From Lysobacteraceae bacterium (GTDB lineage Bacteria; Pseudomonadota; Gammaproteobacteria; Xanthomonadales; Xanthomonadaceae): DNA of 64,000 bases. Where the stretch lies: assembly GCA_016789405.1 (NCBI GenBank), contig JAEUPQ010000010.1, forward strand, positions 1-64,000, written 5' to 3'. Shown here piece by piece: positions 35,862-46,253 of the stretch. Made by a program: the position numbers and the translations under genes. The notes below the pieces were generated by a model. The model did not search any database. It saw only the letters and a program-made list of their open reading frames with translations, and was not told the DNA's origin. Within the stretch, counting starts at the first letter, position 1; each line of letters opens with the position of its first letter.

Positions 35862-37072
35862 GCCTCCGCCCCCGGCGCCACGCCGGTATACCTCGCCCTC
35901 GGCCGGATCAGCTTCCCTTCCGCCTGCTGTTCCAGCGCATGGGCGAGCCAGCCCGCGAGTCGTCCAGCTGCGAACATCACGAGTGCGGGTGTGGCAGGCA
36001 GCGCGTTCGCATGGCAGATCGCGGCGAGCATGAAGTCGATGTTCGGGTGCTGCCCACTCACGTTTTCGGTCGCGGTAACCAGGGCATCCAGTTCGTGCAT
36101 GACGGGTTCGCCGGCATGGCGCGCGCGCAGTCGCACGAGCAGTTCTGCTGCGCGCGGATCGCCGTGCGGATACAGCGCGTGACCGAAGCCGGGCAGGTCG
36201 TCGCCGCGCTGCAGGCGAGATTCGATGAAATCGTGCGGCGATTCGGCGTCGCGCGCGTCGGCGATGAGTGCGTACGCGCGCGCGGTGGCGCCGCCGTGCC
36301 GTGGGCCGGACAGCGCGGCAAGGCCAGCGCAGACGGTCGCATGCAGATGCGCCCCGGTGGATGCGACGACGCGCGCGGCAAATGCGGAGACGTTGAGTTC
36401 GTGATCTGCGCAGAGCACGAGGGCGGCGCGGACCAGATCGGCGAATCCAGTGTCTCCGGGCTTCCACACGTCGGCGAGCAGGATGTGCGCGGGCCCGTCG
36501 GGCGGCGCGCGACCGACCAGCAGCGCCGCGTTCTGGCGCAGCAGGGTCGCCGCGATCTCGTGCCGCGCCCGCTGGGTCGAGTTGAGCGCGCCGCGCGCGC
36601 CGAGGGCGAGCAGCGGGATGGCGGCCATCGCGCGTTCCAGCGGCGGCAGGGTGGCGTCGGCCGCGAGCCCTGCCACGTGCGCGGGCCAGTCGCCGCCGTG
36701 CAGGGCAGCGAAGGGGTCGTGGGGGCCGCAATCCCAGAGCAGCCGGGCGGCGTCCTCCAGGGTCGCGCCGTCGCGTACGGCCACGATCGCCGAGCGGCCG
36801 CGGTAATAGGGACCGTCAGGGCGGATGAGGGAGATCCGCGTCTCCAGCACCGGCAGGCCCCGGTCCAGGCTGTGCGCTGCAGCAGCAGCGGCGCTGCGCC
36901 CGACCTGCTTGCGCTGCGCCAGCCGCTCCACGTCGAGCCGGGCGTACAGGCGGGTGCGATGGTCGGGGCCGGGCCGGGATTCGATCAGGCCGCGGCTCAC
37001 GTAGGCGTAGAGGGTGGCCTGGCTGATGCCAAGCAGCTTGCAGGTCTCGCGGGCGGTGAGCAGGTCGGCCAT
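35858..37072 (-). CDS. Citrate synthase family protein with N-terminal MerR-like helix-turn-helix
   Basis: The 404-residue product has an N-terminal DNA-binding helix-turn-helix (ARETCKLLGISQATLYAYVS, about residues 7-26). A citrate synthase domain follows with the catalytic His in GPRHGGATARA, His in GFGHALYPHGDP and Asp in HPNIDFMLAAI, so catalysis is probably retained. It is transcribed divergently from prpB, 125 bases apart, with dyad sequences between. The natural reading is a citrate synthase-based sensor regulating prpBC and itself, but an ordinary HTH-linked synthase is possible. Confidence 0.82.
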   Translation of the reverse strand: MADLLTARETCKLLGISQATLYAYVSRGLIESRPGPDHRTRLYARLDVERLAQRKQVGRSAAAAAAHSLDRGLPVLETRISLIRPDGPYYRGRSAIVAVRDGATLEDAARLLWDCGPHDPFAALHGGDWPAHVAGLAADATLPPLERAMAAIPLLALGARGALNSTQRARHEIAATLLRQNAALLVGRAPPDGPAHILLADVWKPGDTGFADLVRAALVLCADHELNVSAFAARVVASTGAHLHATVCAGLAALSGPRHGGATARAYALIADARDAESPHDFIESRLQRGDDLPGFGHALYPHGDPRAAELLVRLRARHAGEPVMHELDALVTATENVSGQHPNIDFMLAAICHANALPATPALVMFAAGRLAGWLAHALEQQAEGKLIRPRARYTGVAPGAEA

Positions 37073-37079
37073 GCCGACA

Positions 37080-37108
37080 GATTGATCGATCCAATCAAGA
37101 TTGATCAA
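37080..37108. promoter_or_regulatory. Candidate operator between HTH-citrate synthase and prpB
   Basis: Overlapping dyads are present. GATTG (37080-37084) pairs with CAATC (37092-37096) across an ATCGATC centre, and a perfect TTGATCAA palindrome lies at 37101-37108. The AT-rich stretch lies 8 bases upstream of the synthase start, suitable for autoregulation. Confidence 0.45.
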
Positions 37109-37197
37109 CCCCGGGCTTGGTGCGAGATTGGCGCCCCCGACGGCCCGTTGCCGTCGATCCCGGCGGGATGGCCCGCCGACGTGCCAGGAGCTCCACC

Positions 37198-38082
37198 ATG
37201 TCCCACGCTTCCCCGGGCGCTCGCTTTCGCGCCGCCCTCGCCGAAGAAAGCCCATTGCAGGTGATCGGCGCCATCAACGCCAACCACGCCCTGCTGGCCA
37301 AGCGCGCCGGCTACCGCGCCATCTACCTGTCGGGCGGCGGCGTCGCCGCCGGCTCGCTCGGCCTGCCTGACCTCGGCATCAACACGCTCGAAGACGTGCT
37401 CATCGACGTCCGCCGCATCACCGATGTCTGCGACCTGCCGCTGCTGGTCGACATCGACACCGGCTTCGGCCCGAGCGCCTTCAACATCGAGCGCACCGTC
37501 AAGTCGCTGATCAAGGCCGGCGCCGCCGCCTGCCACATCGAGGACCAGGTCGGCGCCAAGCGCTGCGGCCATCGTCCGGGCAAGGAGATCGTGTCGCAGG
37601 GCGAGATGGTCGACCGTGTGAAGGCCGCCGCCGATGCGAAGACCGATGCTGATTTCTTCCTCATCGCGCGCACCGACGCCATCCAGGTCGACGGCGTGGA
37701 CGCGGCGATCGAACGCGCCATCGCCTGCGTCGAGGCCGGCGCCGACGGCATCTTCGCCGAGGCCGCCTACGACCTCGACACCTATCGCCGCTTCGTCGAT
37801 GCGGTGAAGGTGCCGGTGCTGGCCAACATCACCGAGTTCGGCAAGACCCCGCTGTTCTCGCGCGACGAACTGGCCTCGGCCGGCGTCGCCATCCAGCTGT
37901 TCCCGCTGTCCGCATTCCGCGCCATGAACAAGGCCGCAGAGAACGTGTACGCAAGCATCCGTCGCGATGGCCACCAGAAGGCCGTGGTCGATACGATGCA
38001 GACCCGCGAGGAACTGTACGACCGCATCGGCTACCACGCGTTCGAAGGGAAACTCGACGCGCTGTTCGCCGCGAAGAAATGA
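37198..38082 (+). CDS. prpB: 2-methylisocitrate lyase
   Basis: PrpB cleaves 2-methylisocitrate to succinate and pyruvate in the methylcitrate cycle for propionate. The 294-residue product has the isocitrate-lyase-superfamily motif [22 protein letters not shown] split around the catalytic KRCGH, plus VDIDTGFG and [12 protein letters not shown]. The ATG at 37198 follows CCAGGAG at 7 bases; an ATG at 37117 is in frame but has no such support. It overlaps or abuts prpC. Confidence 0.95.
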   Translation: MSHASPGARFRAALAEESPLQVIGAINANHALLAKRAGYRAIYLSGGGVAAGSLGLPDLGINTLEDVLIDVRRITDVCDLPLLVDIDTGFGPSAFNIERTVKSLIKAGAAACHIEDQVGAKRCGHRPGKEIVSQGEMVDRVKAAADAKTDADFFLIARTDAIQVDGVDAAIERAIACVEAGADGIFAEAAYDLDTYRRFVDAVKVPVLANITEFGKTPLFSRDELASAGVAIQLFPLSAFRAMNKAAENVYASIRRDGHQKAVVDTMQTREELYDRIGYHAFEGKLDALFAAKK

Positions 38083-38102
38083 TGACGAAGGACGACAAGA
38101 CC

Positions 38103-39257
38103 ATGAACGATTCCCAGCAAGTGCTTCCCAAGGCCAAGAAATCCGTCGCGCTGAGCGGTACCGCGGCCGGCAACACCGCGCTGTGCACCGTCGGCCGCAG
38201 CGGCAACGATCTGCATTACCGCGGTTACGACATCCACGACCTCGCCACGAAGTCGACTTTCGAGGAAGTCGCGCACCTGCTGGTGCACGGCAGCCTGCCG
38301 ACAGCCTCGCAGCTGAAGGCGTACAGGACCAAGCTCAAGCGCCTGCGCGGCCTGCCCGCGCTCGTGCAGGAAGCCCTGGAGCTGGTGCCTGCGAATGCGC
38401 ACCCGATGGACGTGATGCGCACCGGTTGCTCGGTGCTGGGTACGGTGCTGCCCGAGCGCGAAGGCCATCCGGCCAGCGAAGCGCGCGACCTCGCCGACAA
38501 GCTGATCGCAAGTTTCGGTTCGATGCTGCTGTACTGGTGGCACTTCACGCGCAATGGCCGCCGCATCGATGTCGAGACCGATGATGACAGCGTGGCTGCG
38601 CACTTCCTGCACCTGCTGCACGGCGAACCGCCGAGCGACCTGCATGCCGATTCGCTGGACAAGTCGCTGATCCTCTACGCTGAGCACGAATTCAACGCCT
38701 CGACGTTCACGGCGCGCGTGATCGCAGGTACCGGTTCCGACATGCATTCGTGCATCACCGGCGCCATTGGTGCGCTGCGTGGCCCGAAGCATGGCGGCGC
38801 CAATGAAGTCGCGATGGACATCATCAGCCGCTACGGTTCGGCCGACGAAGCGGAAGCCGACATCCGCGCGCGCATGGAGCGCAAGGAAATCATCATCGGC
38901 TTCGGTCATCCGGTCTACACCATCGGCGATCCGCGCAACCCGATCATCAAGGAACTCTCGCGCAAGCTCTGCAAGGATGGTGGCAACCAGACGCTGTTCG
39001 ACGTCAGCGAGCGCATCGAGACGCTGATGATGGACACCAAGAAGATGTTCCCGAACCTCGACTGGTACAGCGCGTCGGCGTATCACATGATGGGCATCCC
39101 GACACCGATGTTCACGCCGCTGTTCGTGATCGCGCGCACCACCGGCTGGAGCGCGCACGTGATCGAGCAGCGCGAGGACGGCAAGATCATCCGCCCGAGC
39201 GCGAACTACACGGGCCCGGAAGATCGCGAGTACGTCGCGATCGACAAGCGCGGTTGA
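38103..39257 (+). CDS. prpC: 2-methylcitrate synthase
   Basis: PrpC condenses propionyl-CoA with oxaloacetate. The 384-residue product has the family N-terminus ([20 protein letters not shown]) and RGYDIHDLA. It carries catalytic His in [12 protein letters not shown] and [12 protein letters not shown], Asp in the [14 protein letters not shown] region, and a C-terminal [10 protein letters not shown]. The ATG at 38103 is chosen (MNDSQQ); ATG 38079, overlapping prpB, is an alternative. prpD or acnD/prpF are not in the window. Confidence 0.95.
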   Translation: MNDSQQVLPKAKKSVALSGTAAGNTALCTVGRSGNDLHYRGYDIHDLATKSTFEEVAHLLVHGSLPTASQLKAYRTKLKRLRGLPALVQEALELVPANAHPMDVMRTGCSVLGTVLPEREGHPASEARDLADKLIASFGSMLLYWWHFTRNGRRIDVETDDDSVAAHFLHLLHGEPPSDLHADSLDKSLILYAEHEFNASTFTARVIAGTGSDMHSCITGAIGALRGPKHGGANEVAMDIISRYGSADEAEADIRARMERKEIIIGFGHPVYTIGDPRNPIIKELSRKLCKDGGNQTLFDVSERIETLMMDTKKMFPNLDWYSASAYHMMGIPTPMFTPLFVIARTTGWSAHVIEQREDGKIIRPSANYTGPEDREYVAIDKRG

Positions 39258-39367
39258 TCGCAATCACCGCCATCGCGAGACGACATCGGGGCGCCTTCGG
39301 GCGCCTCGATGCGTTCGGGGCGGCCGCATGCGGTATCGTGCCGTGATCGAACCCCAGCACCATCGCA

Positions 39368-39844
39368 ATGGATACTTCCTGGCTGATCCCCTCCGAGCAA
39401 TGGGCCGAGCACGCGCTGGTCGCGTTCGTCGCCGCCGGCGTGACCGCGCTGGTCGTGGTGCTGCACTACGAGGGCCTGCACTGGCTGGCGAAACACTTTT
39501 CCGGCCGCGCGCCCAGCCGCAGTCGCGCGGTCATGCTGCGCATCATGTTCTCGCTGCTCGCGCTGCATATCGTCGAAATCTGGTGCTACGGCCTGGCTTA
39601 CTGGACCCTGCTGAAGATTCCGGGCACCGGCTTCGTCCATGGCGAGCACGGTCTCGACAACCTGTTCGATGCGATCTATCTCTCCGCCACCACGTATTCG
39701 ACGCTCGGCTTCGGTGACCTCGCGCCGGTCGGCGCGATCCGCCTGGTTGCAGGCCTTGAAGCGCTGACCGGCTTCCTGCTGGTCACGTGGTCCGCATCGT
39801 TCACGTATCTGGAAATGTCGCGGTATTGGCGACGGGATGCGTGA
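39368..39844 (+). CDS. Two-helix ion channel (potassium channel-type pore)
   Basis: The 158-residue product has three or four hydrophobic stretches and a pore motif TTYSTLGFGDLAPVG (about residues 108-122), which contains the TxGFGD selectivity filter of bacterial potassium-channel-like proteins, followed by a final helix. No regulatory domain is attached. It lies 110 bases after prpC, which ends with a hairpin, and converges with the glutathione transferase gene. Confidence 0.85.
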   Translation: MDTSWLIPSEQWAEHALVAFVAAGVTALVVVLHYEGLHWLAKHFSGRAPSRSRAVMLRIMFSLLALHIVEIWCYGLAYWTLLKIPGTGFVHGEHGLDNLFDAIYLSATTYSTLGFGDLAPVGAIRLVAGLEALTGFLLVTWSASFTYLEMSRYWRRDA

Positions 39845-39851
39845 TCGCCAC

Positions 39852-39885
39852 AACGAAGAAGCCGCCCCCGGGCGGCTTCTTCGTT
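39852..39885. terminator. Bidirectional terminator between ion channel and glutathione transferase genes
   Basis: A 16-bp perfect stem (39852-39867 with 39870-39885) lies between the two convergent genes, with a GC-rich core and AT-rich ends (AACGAAGAAG with CTTCTTCGTT) that give short A/T runs on each strand. Confidence 0.8.
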
Positions 39886-39919
39886 GGCATGTCTTGAAAC
39901 GTGCGCAGAAGGCTGCGGG

Positions 39920-40534
39920 TCAGGACAGCCCCTCGTCCTTCAGCACCTTCTGCACGGCCGGATCTGCTTCGATGCGTGCGGCGAATGCCGCAAGGTTGTC
40001 GAGGCCCGACAGATCGACACCGGTGCCGCGCGCCCAGCGATACGTGACATAGAGATAAGGGTCGGCGATGGAGCGCGTGTCGCCGGCGATCCACTCGCGC
40101 GACTTCAGCTGTTCGTCGGCGCGTTCGTACAACTTGCGCACCTTCGAGCGCGCGGCGTCCTTGCTCTTGTCGATCAGCGCGGCCTCTTCGAGATACGCGG
40201 TGCTGCCGAAGATCGGATGGAACGCGGGATGCACGTCGGAATTCGCGAACGCCAGCCACTTGTTCACCTCCGCGCGGCTCTTCGCGCTGCCGTCGCCGCC
40301 GAGGCCCGATTCCGGATGGAGGTCGGCGAGATAGTTGAGGATCGCGGCGTTCTGCGTGAGCACCCAGCCGTCGTGCTCGAGCGCGGGCACCGCGCCGGCG
40401 GGATTGATCGCGAGGTATTCGGGCTGATAGCGCTCTTCGCGCGTCACGCGCACCGCTTCGTACGGCTTGCCGATCCATTCCAGCGCGATGTGGTCGGCGA
40501 GCGAGCATGCGCCGGGCGAGTAATAGAGTTTCAT
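39920..40534 (-). CDS. Glutathione S-transferase
   Basis: The 204-residue product has the thioredoxin-like N-terminal domain beginning MKLYYSPGACSLADHIALEW, the glutathione-binding INPAGAVPALEHDGWVLTQNAAIL and an all-helical C-terminal domain. The SPGACS segment and length are typical of bacterial beta-class enzymes (detoxification by glutathione conjugation or peroxidase activity). It lies near a SleB-like gene on the same strand, with a terminator between. Confidence 0.88.
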   Translation of the reverse strand: MKLYYSPGACSLADHIALEWIGKPYEAVRVTREERYQPEYLAINPAGAVPALEHDGWVLTQNAAILNYLADLHPESGLGGDGSAKSRAEVNKWLAFANSDVHPAFHPIFGSTAYLEEAALIDKSKDAARSKVRKLYERADEQLKSREWIAGDTRSIADPYLYVTYRWARGTGVDLSGLDNLAAFAARIEADPAVQKVLKDEGLS

Positions 40535-40640
40535 GTGCGACTCCGTTGTTGTGCGGGACAGCCCGCGATCATGGTCGTTGCGGACAGGATGCTCAACGAC
40601 ATGGCGTGGAACGCAGTGTCGTTGCGCGGAAGGATCCCGC

Positions 40641-40667
40641 AAAAAACGAAGGCCGCACATGGCGGCC
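40641..40667 (-). terminator. Minus-strand terminator after the SleB-like gene
   Basis: On the minus strand a 6-bp GGCCGC/GCGGCC stem (40651-40667) is followed by TTCGTTTTTT (40641-40650). It lies 39 bases downstream of the SleB-like stop. Confidence 0.75.
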
Positions 40668-40705
40668 CTGGAGTCTTGCGATGTTGCCTGGGTTTGTCGC
40701 GTTGC

Positions 40706-41191
40706 TCAGCCTTCCGCGCGCGCCTGCACGGGCTTGCGATCCTTCGGCTTGAGCGCCTGCACCTTGAGGAAGGTGTGGTCGCCGATCGTCGCGACCTGGT
40801 AGGCGTTGCGCCAGCTCGGCTGTGCGATCGACAGCGCAGCGAAGTGGCTGGCGCCGGGCACGATTTCCTTGCGCTCGCCATCGGGCAGCGCCCAGTTGCG
40901 CTCGGCTTCGAGGGCGATGGTGACGGCCTGCGACCAGGCTTCGGCGTTGCCCAGCTGCGTGCGCGGCGACACCAGGGTCGGTGCGAACTGCTTGCGGGCG
41001 GTGACGACTTCGCACATCGAGTCGCCCCACAGGCCGCTGTCCTCGCGACGGAGCGCGACTTCTGCGACGGCCTGCTGGCCGCGGACCGGCTGGTTGCGTG
41101 CTTCGAGGTAGAGGGTGGTGCTGAGACACAGGGAGTCGGCTGCCTGGGGCGGCAATACCGACGCGATCCAGAGGATCCATGCGAGTTTCAT
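40706..41191 (-). CDS. Cell wall hydrolase, SleB/CwlJ type
   Basis: The 161-residue product has an N-terminal signal peptide or hydrophobic segment (LAWILWIASVLPPQAA). The Hydrolase_2 (SleB) domain follows with TLYLEARNQPVRGQQAVAEVAL, the region MCEVVTARKQFAP and ASHFAALS. These glycoside-type hydrolases act on peptidoglycan; in Gram-negative bacteria they have roles in wall turnover. The upstream region to 41754 has no supported gene. Confidence 0.8.
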   Translation of the reverse strand: MKLAWILWIASVLPPQAADSLCLSTTLYLEARNQPVRGQQAVAEVALRREDSGLWGDSMCEVVTARKQFAPTLVSPRTQLGNAEAWSQAVTIALEAERNWALPDGERKEIVPGASHFAALSIAQPSWRNAYQVATIGDHTFLKVQALKPKDRKPVQARAEG

Positions 41192-41754
41192 TGAGACTCC
41201 TTGCTCCGTTGCTTCGGGCCGTACGGGGGCGCTGTCGGATGGCGGGGGGCCTGACAGGGCTTCGTGATCGGCGGGACGAGTTGGCGTACTGGGGAGGGCG
41301 AGCGACTCTGTGGTCGCTTGGCGTCTGCCGGGCGCTCTCTGCGGAGCGGTGTTGCCGGAATCAGACCCTTGCCCGAACGTGGACCGTGTTCAGGGGCTTC
41401 ACCTCTCTGGGTGGAGCGTCGCCTGTCGCGATCTCGCGCTGGTCCCGCACTGGCCAGGGCGGGAAAGCGGGCGCATCGTAGCCGGCGAAACATAATGCCA
41501 GCTGAATGCAAAATCAGAACTTCATGATTTGAATGGAGTTTTTGTTCAGAAGGCCACGTAAGCCTCTGTTCCCGCAGGCGTATCAGGCCGTGCTGAGTCA
41601 TGCCACCGGCATCGCACTGCAGCACGGGAAGTCGCGATGAGGGTCACGGAATGCGCGGATTTTGGGGTCGAAAACTCCTGTGGAACATGATTTTCATGTT
41701 CCACGGACGCTCGGGAGGCGCGAATCACCTTTCCGAGGTTTTCGGATGCATCGG
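41192..41754. other. Intergenic region of about 560 bases without a supported gene
   Basis: No gene with coding character was found on either strand. A patch near 41490-41560 is AT-rich and could carry the promoter of the SleB-like gene. A perfect 11-bp stem (41680-41690 with 41694-41704) is followed on the minus strand by AGGAGTTTTC and probably acts as the fadH terminator. Confidence 0.5.
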
Positions 41755-43854
<2,100 letters not shown>

Positions 43855-44016
43855 TCAATACGTCAGCGTATGGAATTGAGGGAGGATGCCGGGAAGGGGG
43901 CGCAGCTTCAAGCTTCGCGGGCGTCCGCATGCTACCCCGTGCTTCCGGTTGCCATCCGCTGCCGCATCGCCGACCATGGCCGCCCTTTGCCAGACGCCCG
44001 ACCCGCCGCCGCCCTG

Positions 44017-45444
44017 ATGGAGTCCAGCGACCACACCGACAGCGCGCCCCTGCGGGACTACCTCCGTGCGGGCATCGTCGCCAGGGACCTGCCCGAGCTC
44101 CATCCGCTGCTGGCCGCGCGCGATCTGCTCCGCGCATTCTCGACCCTGTTCCACGGCGGCGAGGAAAACGTGTTCGTCCGCCTGCTGGTGCTGCGCGCGA
44201 TCGGCGAGCGCGGCGAGGCGCCCGACTGGTCTCCGCAGGAGCTGCGCGACACCTTCGCGTATCTCGATCCGGTCAAGTGCGACACCGTCCTGCAGCGTCT
44301 GCGCGACAACCACCTGCTGCTGTGGGACGGCGCGACCCAGCGATACCGGATCAGCCCGGTCGGCCGCCAGGCGCTGGCCGCCATCGGCATGCTGCTGCAG
44401 TTCAACCGGGAAGGCGATGAGCTCGCCTACGTCACCGCGCAGATCGCCGCCGGACAGGCCGTGGGCAAGGTGGGGGCCGAAGACCTGCAGCACCTGCTCT
44501 CTCGACTCAACGAGCTGCGCGCCGATTTCGACGAAGCCGTGCTCAGCGGTTCCGAGCACCGCATCCACCGCGCCGCGAACACGCTTCAATCGGTGTGGCA
44601 GTGGGTGGAGAAGGGCACCGAGATCGTCAACCGCATCGCCGCCGACGACATGCTCGATCCCGCGACGCATCGCGTCGCGCAGCAGATCGGCCGTGCGCAG
44701 AGCGCGATGCTTCGCCAGGCGAGCGTGTTCCAGCGCGCACTCAATCAATTGGACCGCCACCGCGTGCATCTCGGCGCCAGCGGCCTGTCCTCGTCCGACG
44801 TCAATCGCTACCTGCGCGCGATCGACGCCAAGGCCCTGCGCGCGCATGCCGACGACGCCCTGGCGACGGTGCCGGCGCCGGCGTTCGCGCTGTCGCCGAT
44901 CGCGCTGGACATCGCCGAGTTCGAATTGATCGAGCGCGAACGCGAGTCCGCGGAAGACGAAAGCCTGCCCGATGCCCAGGCCGTGCCCAAGGACGCCGCG
45001 ATCCCGCTGCCGGAATCCGACGAAACCGTCGCGCGCGACTGGCTGGGACAGCTGGGTGCGCTGATCGAAGGCGGCCGCCTGGCCGACCTCGTGCCGCACG
45101 GCGATTTCGTGCGCAGCGCCTACCGGTTTTCGCTGCTCGGCCTGCTCGGTGATCCCGGCGCCGAGAGCCGCAGCGGCGTGAGCGCGGAACTGGCGCGCAT
45201 TCCGCTGCGCTGGCGCACCACGCGCGAACTCGAACCCGTCGGCCGCGCCGGTGTCGCAGCGATCAGCCGCAGCGAGCTGGTGCCCTTCGACGGCGACGAG
45301 CCCTCGCCCGAACCGCCCGACGACGCGTCCGACGCGCCCGGTGCCGCAGGCGATTCGCCCGACGCCGCGCCGCGTGCAAAGACGAAACGAACACGAACGG
45401 CAGCCGCGAAGCCTGCGGCCGCCAAACGCAAGAAGACCGCATGA
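44017..45444 (+). CDS. Kleisin-like condensin subunit (MksF/JetA type)
   Basis: The 475-residue product is the first of three overlapping genes ending in an SMC-like ATPase. The N-terminal part looks like a winged-helix domain (LRAFSTLFHGGEENVFVRLLVL and LQRLRDNHLLLWD), followed by long helices as in MukF/MksF/JetA proteins. The C-terminal tail is strongly basic (KRTRTAAAKPAAAKRKKTA). The stop overlaps the next ATG (ATGA). Identification depends on operon position more than on motif. Confidence 0.65.
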   Translation: MESSDHTDSAPLRDYLRAGIVARDLPELHPLLAARDLLRAFSTLFHGGEENVFVRLLVLRAIGERGEAPDWSPQELRDTFAYLDPVKCDTVLQRLRDNHLLLWDGATQRYRISPVGRQALAAIGMLLQFNREGDELAYVTAQIAAGQAVGKVGAEDLQHLLSRLNELRADFDEAVLSGSEHRIHRAANTLQSVWQWVEKGTEIVNRIAADDMLDPATHRVAQQIGRAQSAMLRQASVFQRALNQLDRHRVHLGASGLSSSDVNRYLRAIDAKALRAHADDALATVPAPAFALSPIALDIAEFELIERERESAEDESLPDAQAVPKDAAIPLPESDETVARDWLGQLGALIEGGRLADLVPHGDFVRSAYRFSLLGLLGDPGAESRSGVSAELARIPLRWRTTRELEPVGRAGVAAISRSELVPFDGDEPSPEPPDDASDAPGAAGDSPDAAPRAKTKRTRTAAAKPAAAKRKKTA

Positions 45445-46253
45445 CGTCATCCGATCCCGTTGCATCGCTGATCGCGCGACTGCTGGCCGAACGCTGGCTG
45501 CCGCGCGAGGACCACGCCGTCCGCCAGATGCTGGTCGACGCCGGCCCGCGCGCCGAGCTCGATCGTCGCCTCGCCGAGTCCGGCCTGCGCCTGCTCGAAC
45601 ACCCGTATGCCGCGCACGTCGCGCTGGGCATCGCGAAAGCGCAGGAAACCGACGTGTTCGGCGGCGGACGCGCATGGGCCGCGAGCAACCTGCAGCTCGA
45701 CCGTGATGCCATGGCGCTGCTGGTGGTGATCTGGGCGCAGTTGATCCTGCCCAAGCGCCAGCGCCAGCTCGACCGCCAGGAGAACGATCGCGCGCAGGAC
45801 CAGTCGCAGATGTTCGCCGAGCTCAAGCCGGTGCCGGTCGGCGCCGAAATCGTCGAGCCCCTGAGCGAACGCACCCTGATCGCCGACTTCGGCGACAAGC
45901 TCGGCGGCAAGACGCGGATCAGCTTCAACCTCGGCATCCTCGCCCGCCACGGTTTCATCATCCGGCGCCGCGAGCGCGTGCAGGAAGGGCCGCTGCTCGA
46001 CCTCGCGTTCGATTACGAGCGCATCGCCGGCCGCATCATGGGCGGCGCACTGGCCTTCGTGGTCGAGCGCGCGCGGGAGAACGTGATGCACGCGCGGAAT
46101 GTCGACGAGGTGTACGTGGAAGACGACATCGTGTCCGAGGAAGGCGCGGTCGACGACCCGATCCAGGACGCGGACGGCCTGGCCGATGGCCTTGCCGACA
46201 TCGCGGACACGACTGTCGACGACATGGCAGGCGACGACATGGAGGGCAACTGA
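45441..46253 (+). CDS. Condensin accessory subunit (MksE/JetB, DUF4194-like)
   Basis: The 270-residue product has a compact helical N-terminal domain (ALLVVIWAQLILPKRQRQLD) and a winged-helix-like section (GKTRISFNLGILARHGFIIRR, split over two strands). Its tail is very acidic (VDDPIQDADGLADGLADIAD). Its position between the kleisin-like and SMC-like genes, with overlaps at both ends, is that of MksE or JetB. The charge of its tail is opposite to that of the preceding protein. Confidence 0.65.
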   Translation: MTSSDPVASLIARLLAERWLPREDHAVRQMLVDAGPRAELDRRLAESGLRLLEHPYAAHVALGIAKAQETDVFGGGRAWAASNLQLDRDAMALLVVIWAQLILPKRQRQLDRQENDRAQDQSQMFAELKPVPVGAEIVEPLSERTLIADFGDKLGGKTRISFNLGILARHGFIIRRRERVQEGPLLDLAFDYERIAGRIMGGALAFVVERARENVMHARNVDEVYVEDDIVSEEGAVDDPIQDADGLADGLADIADTTVDDMAGDDMEGN

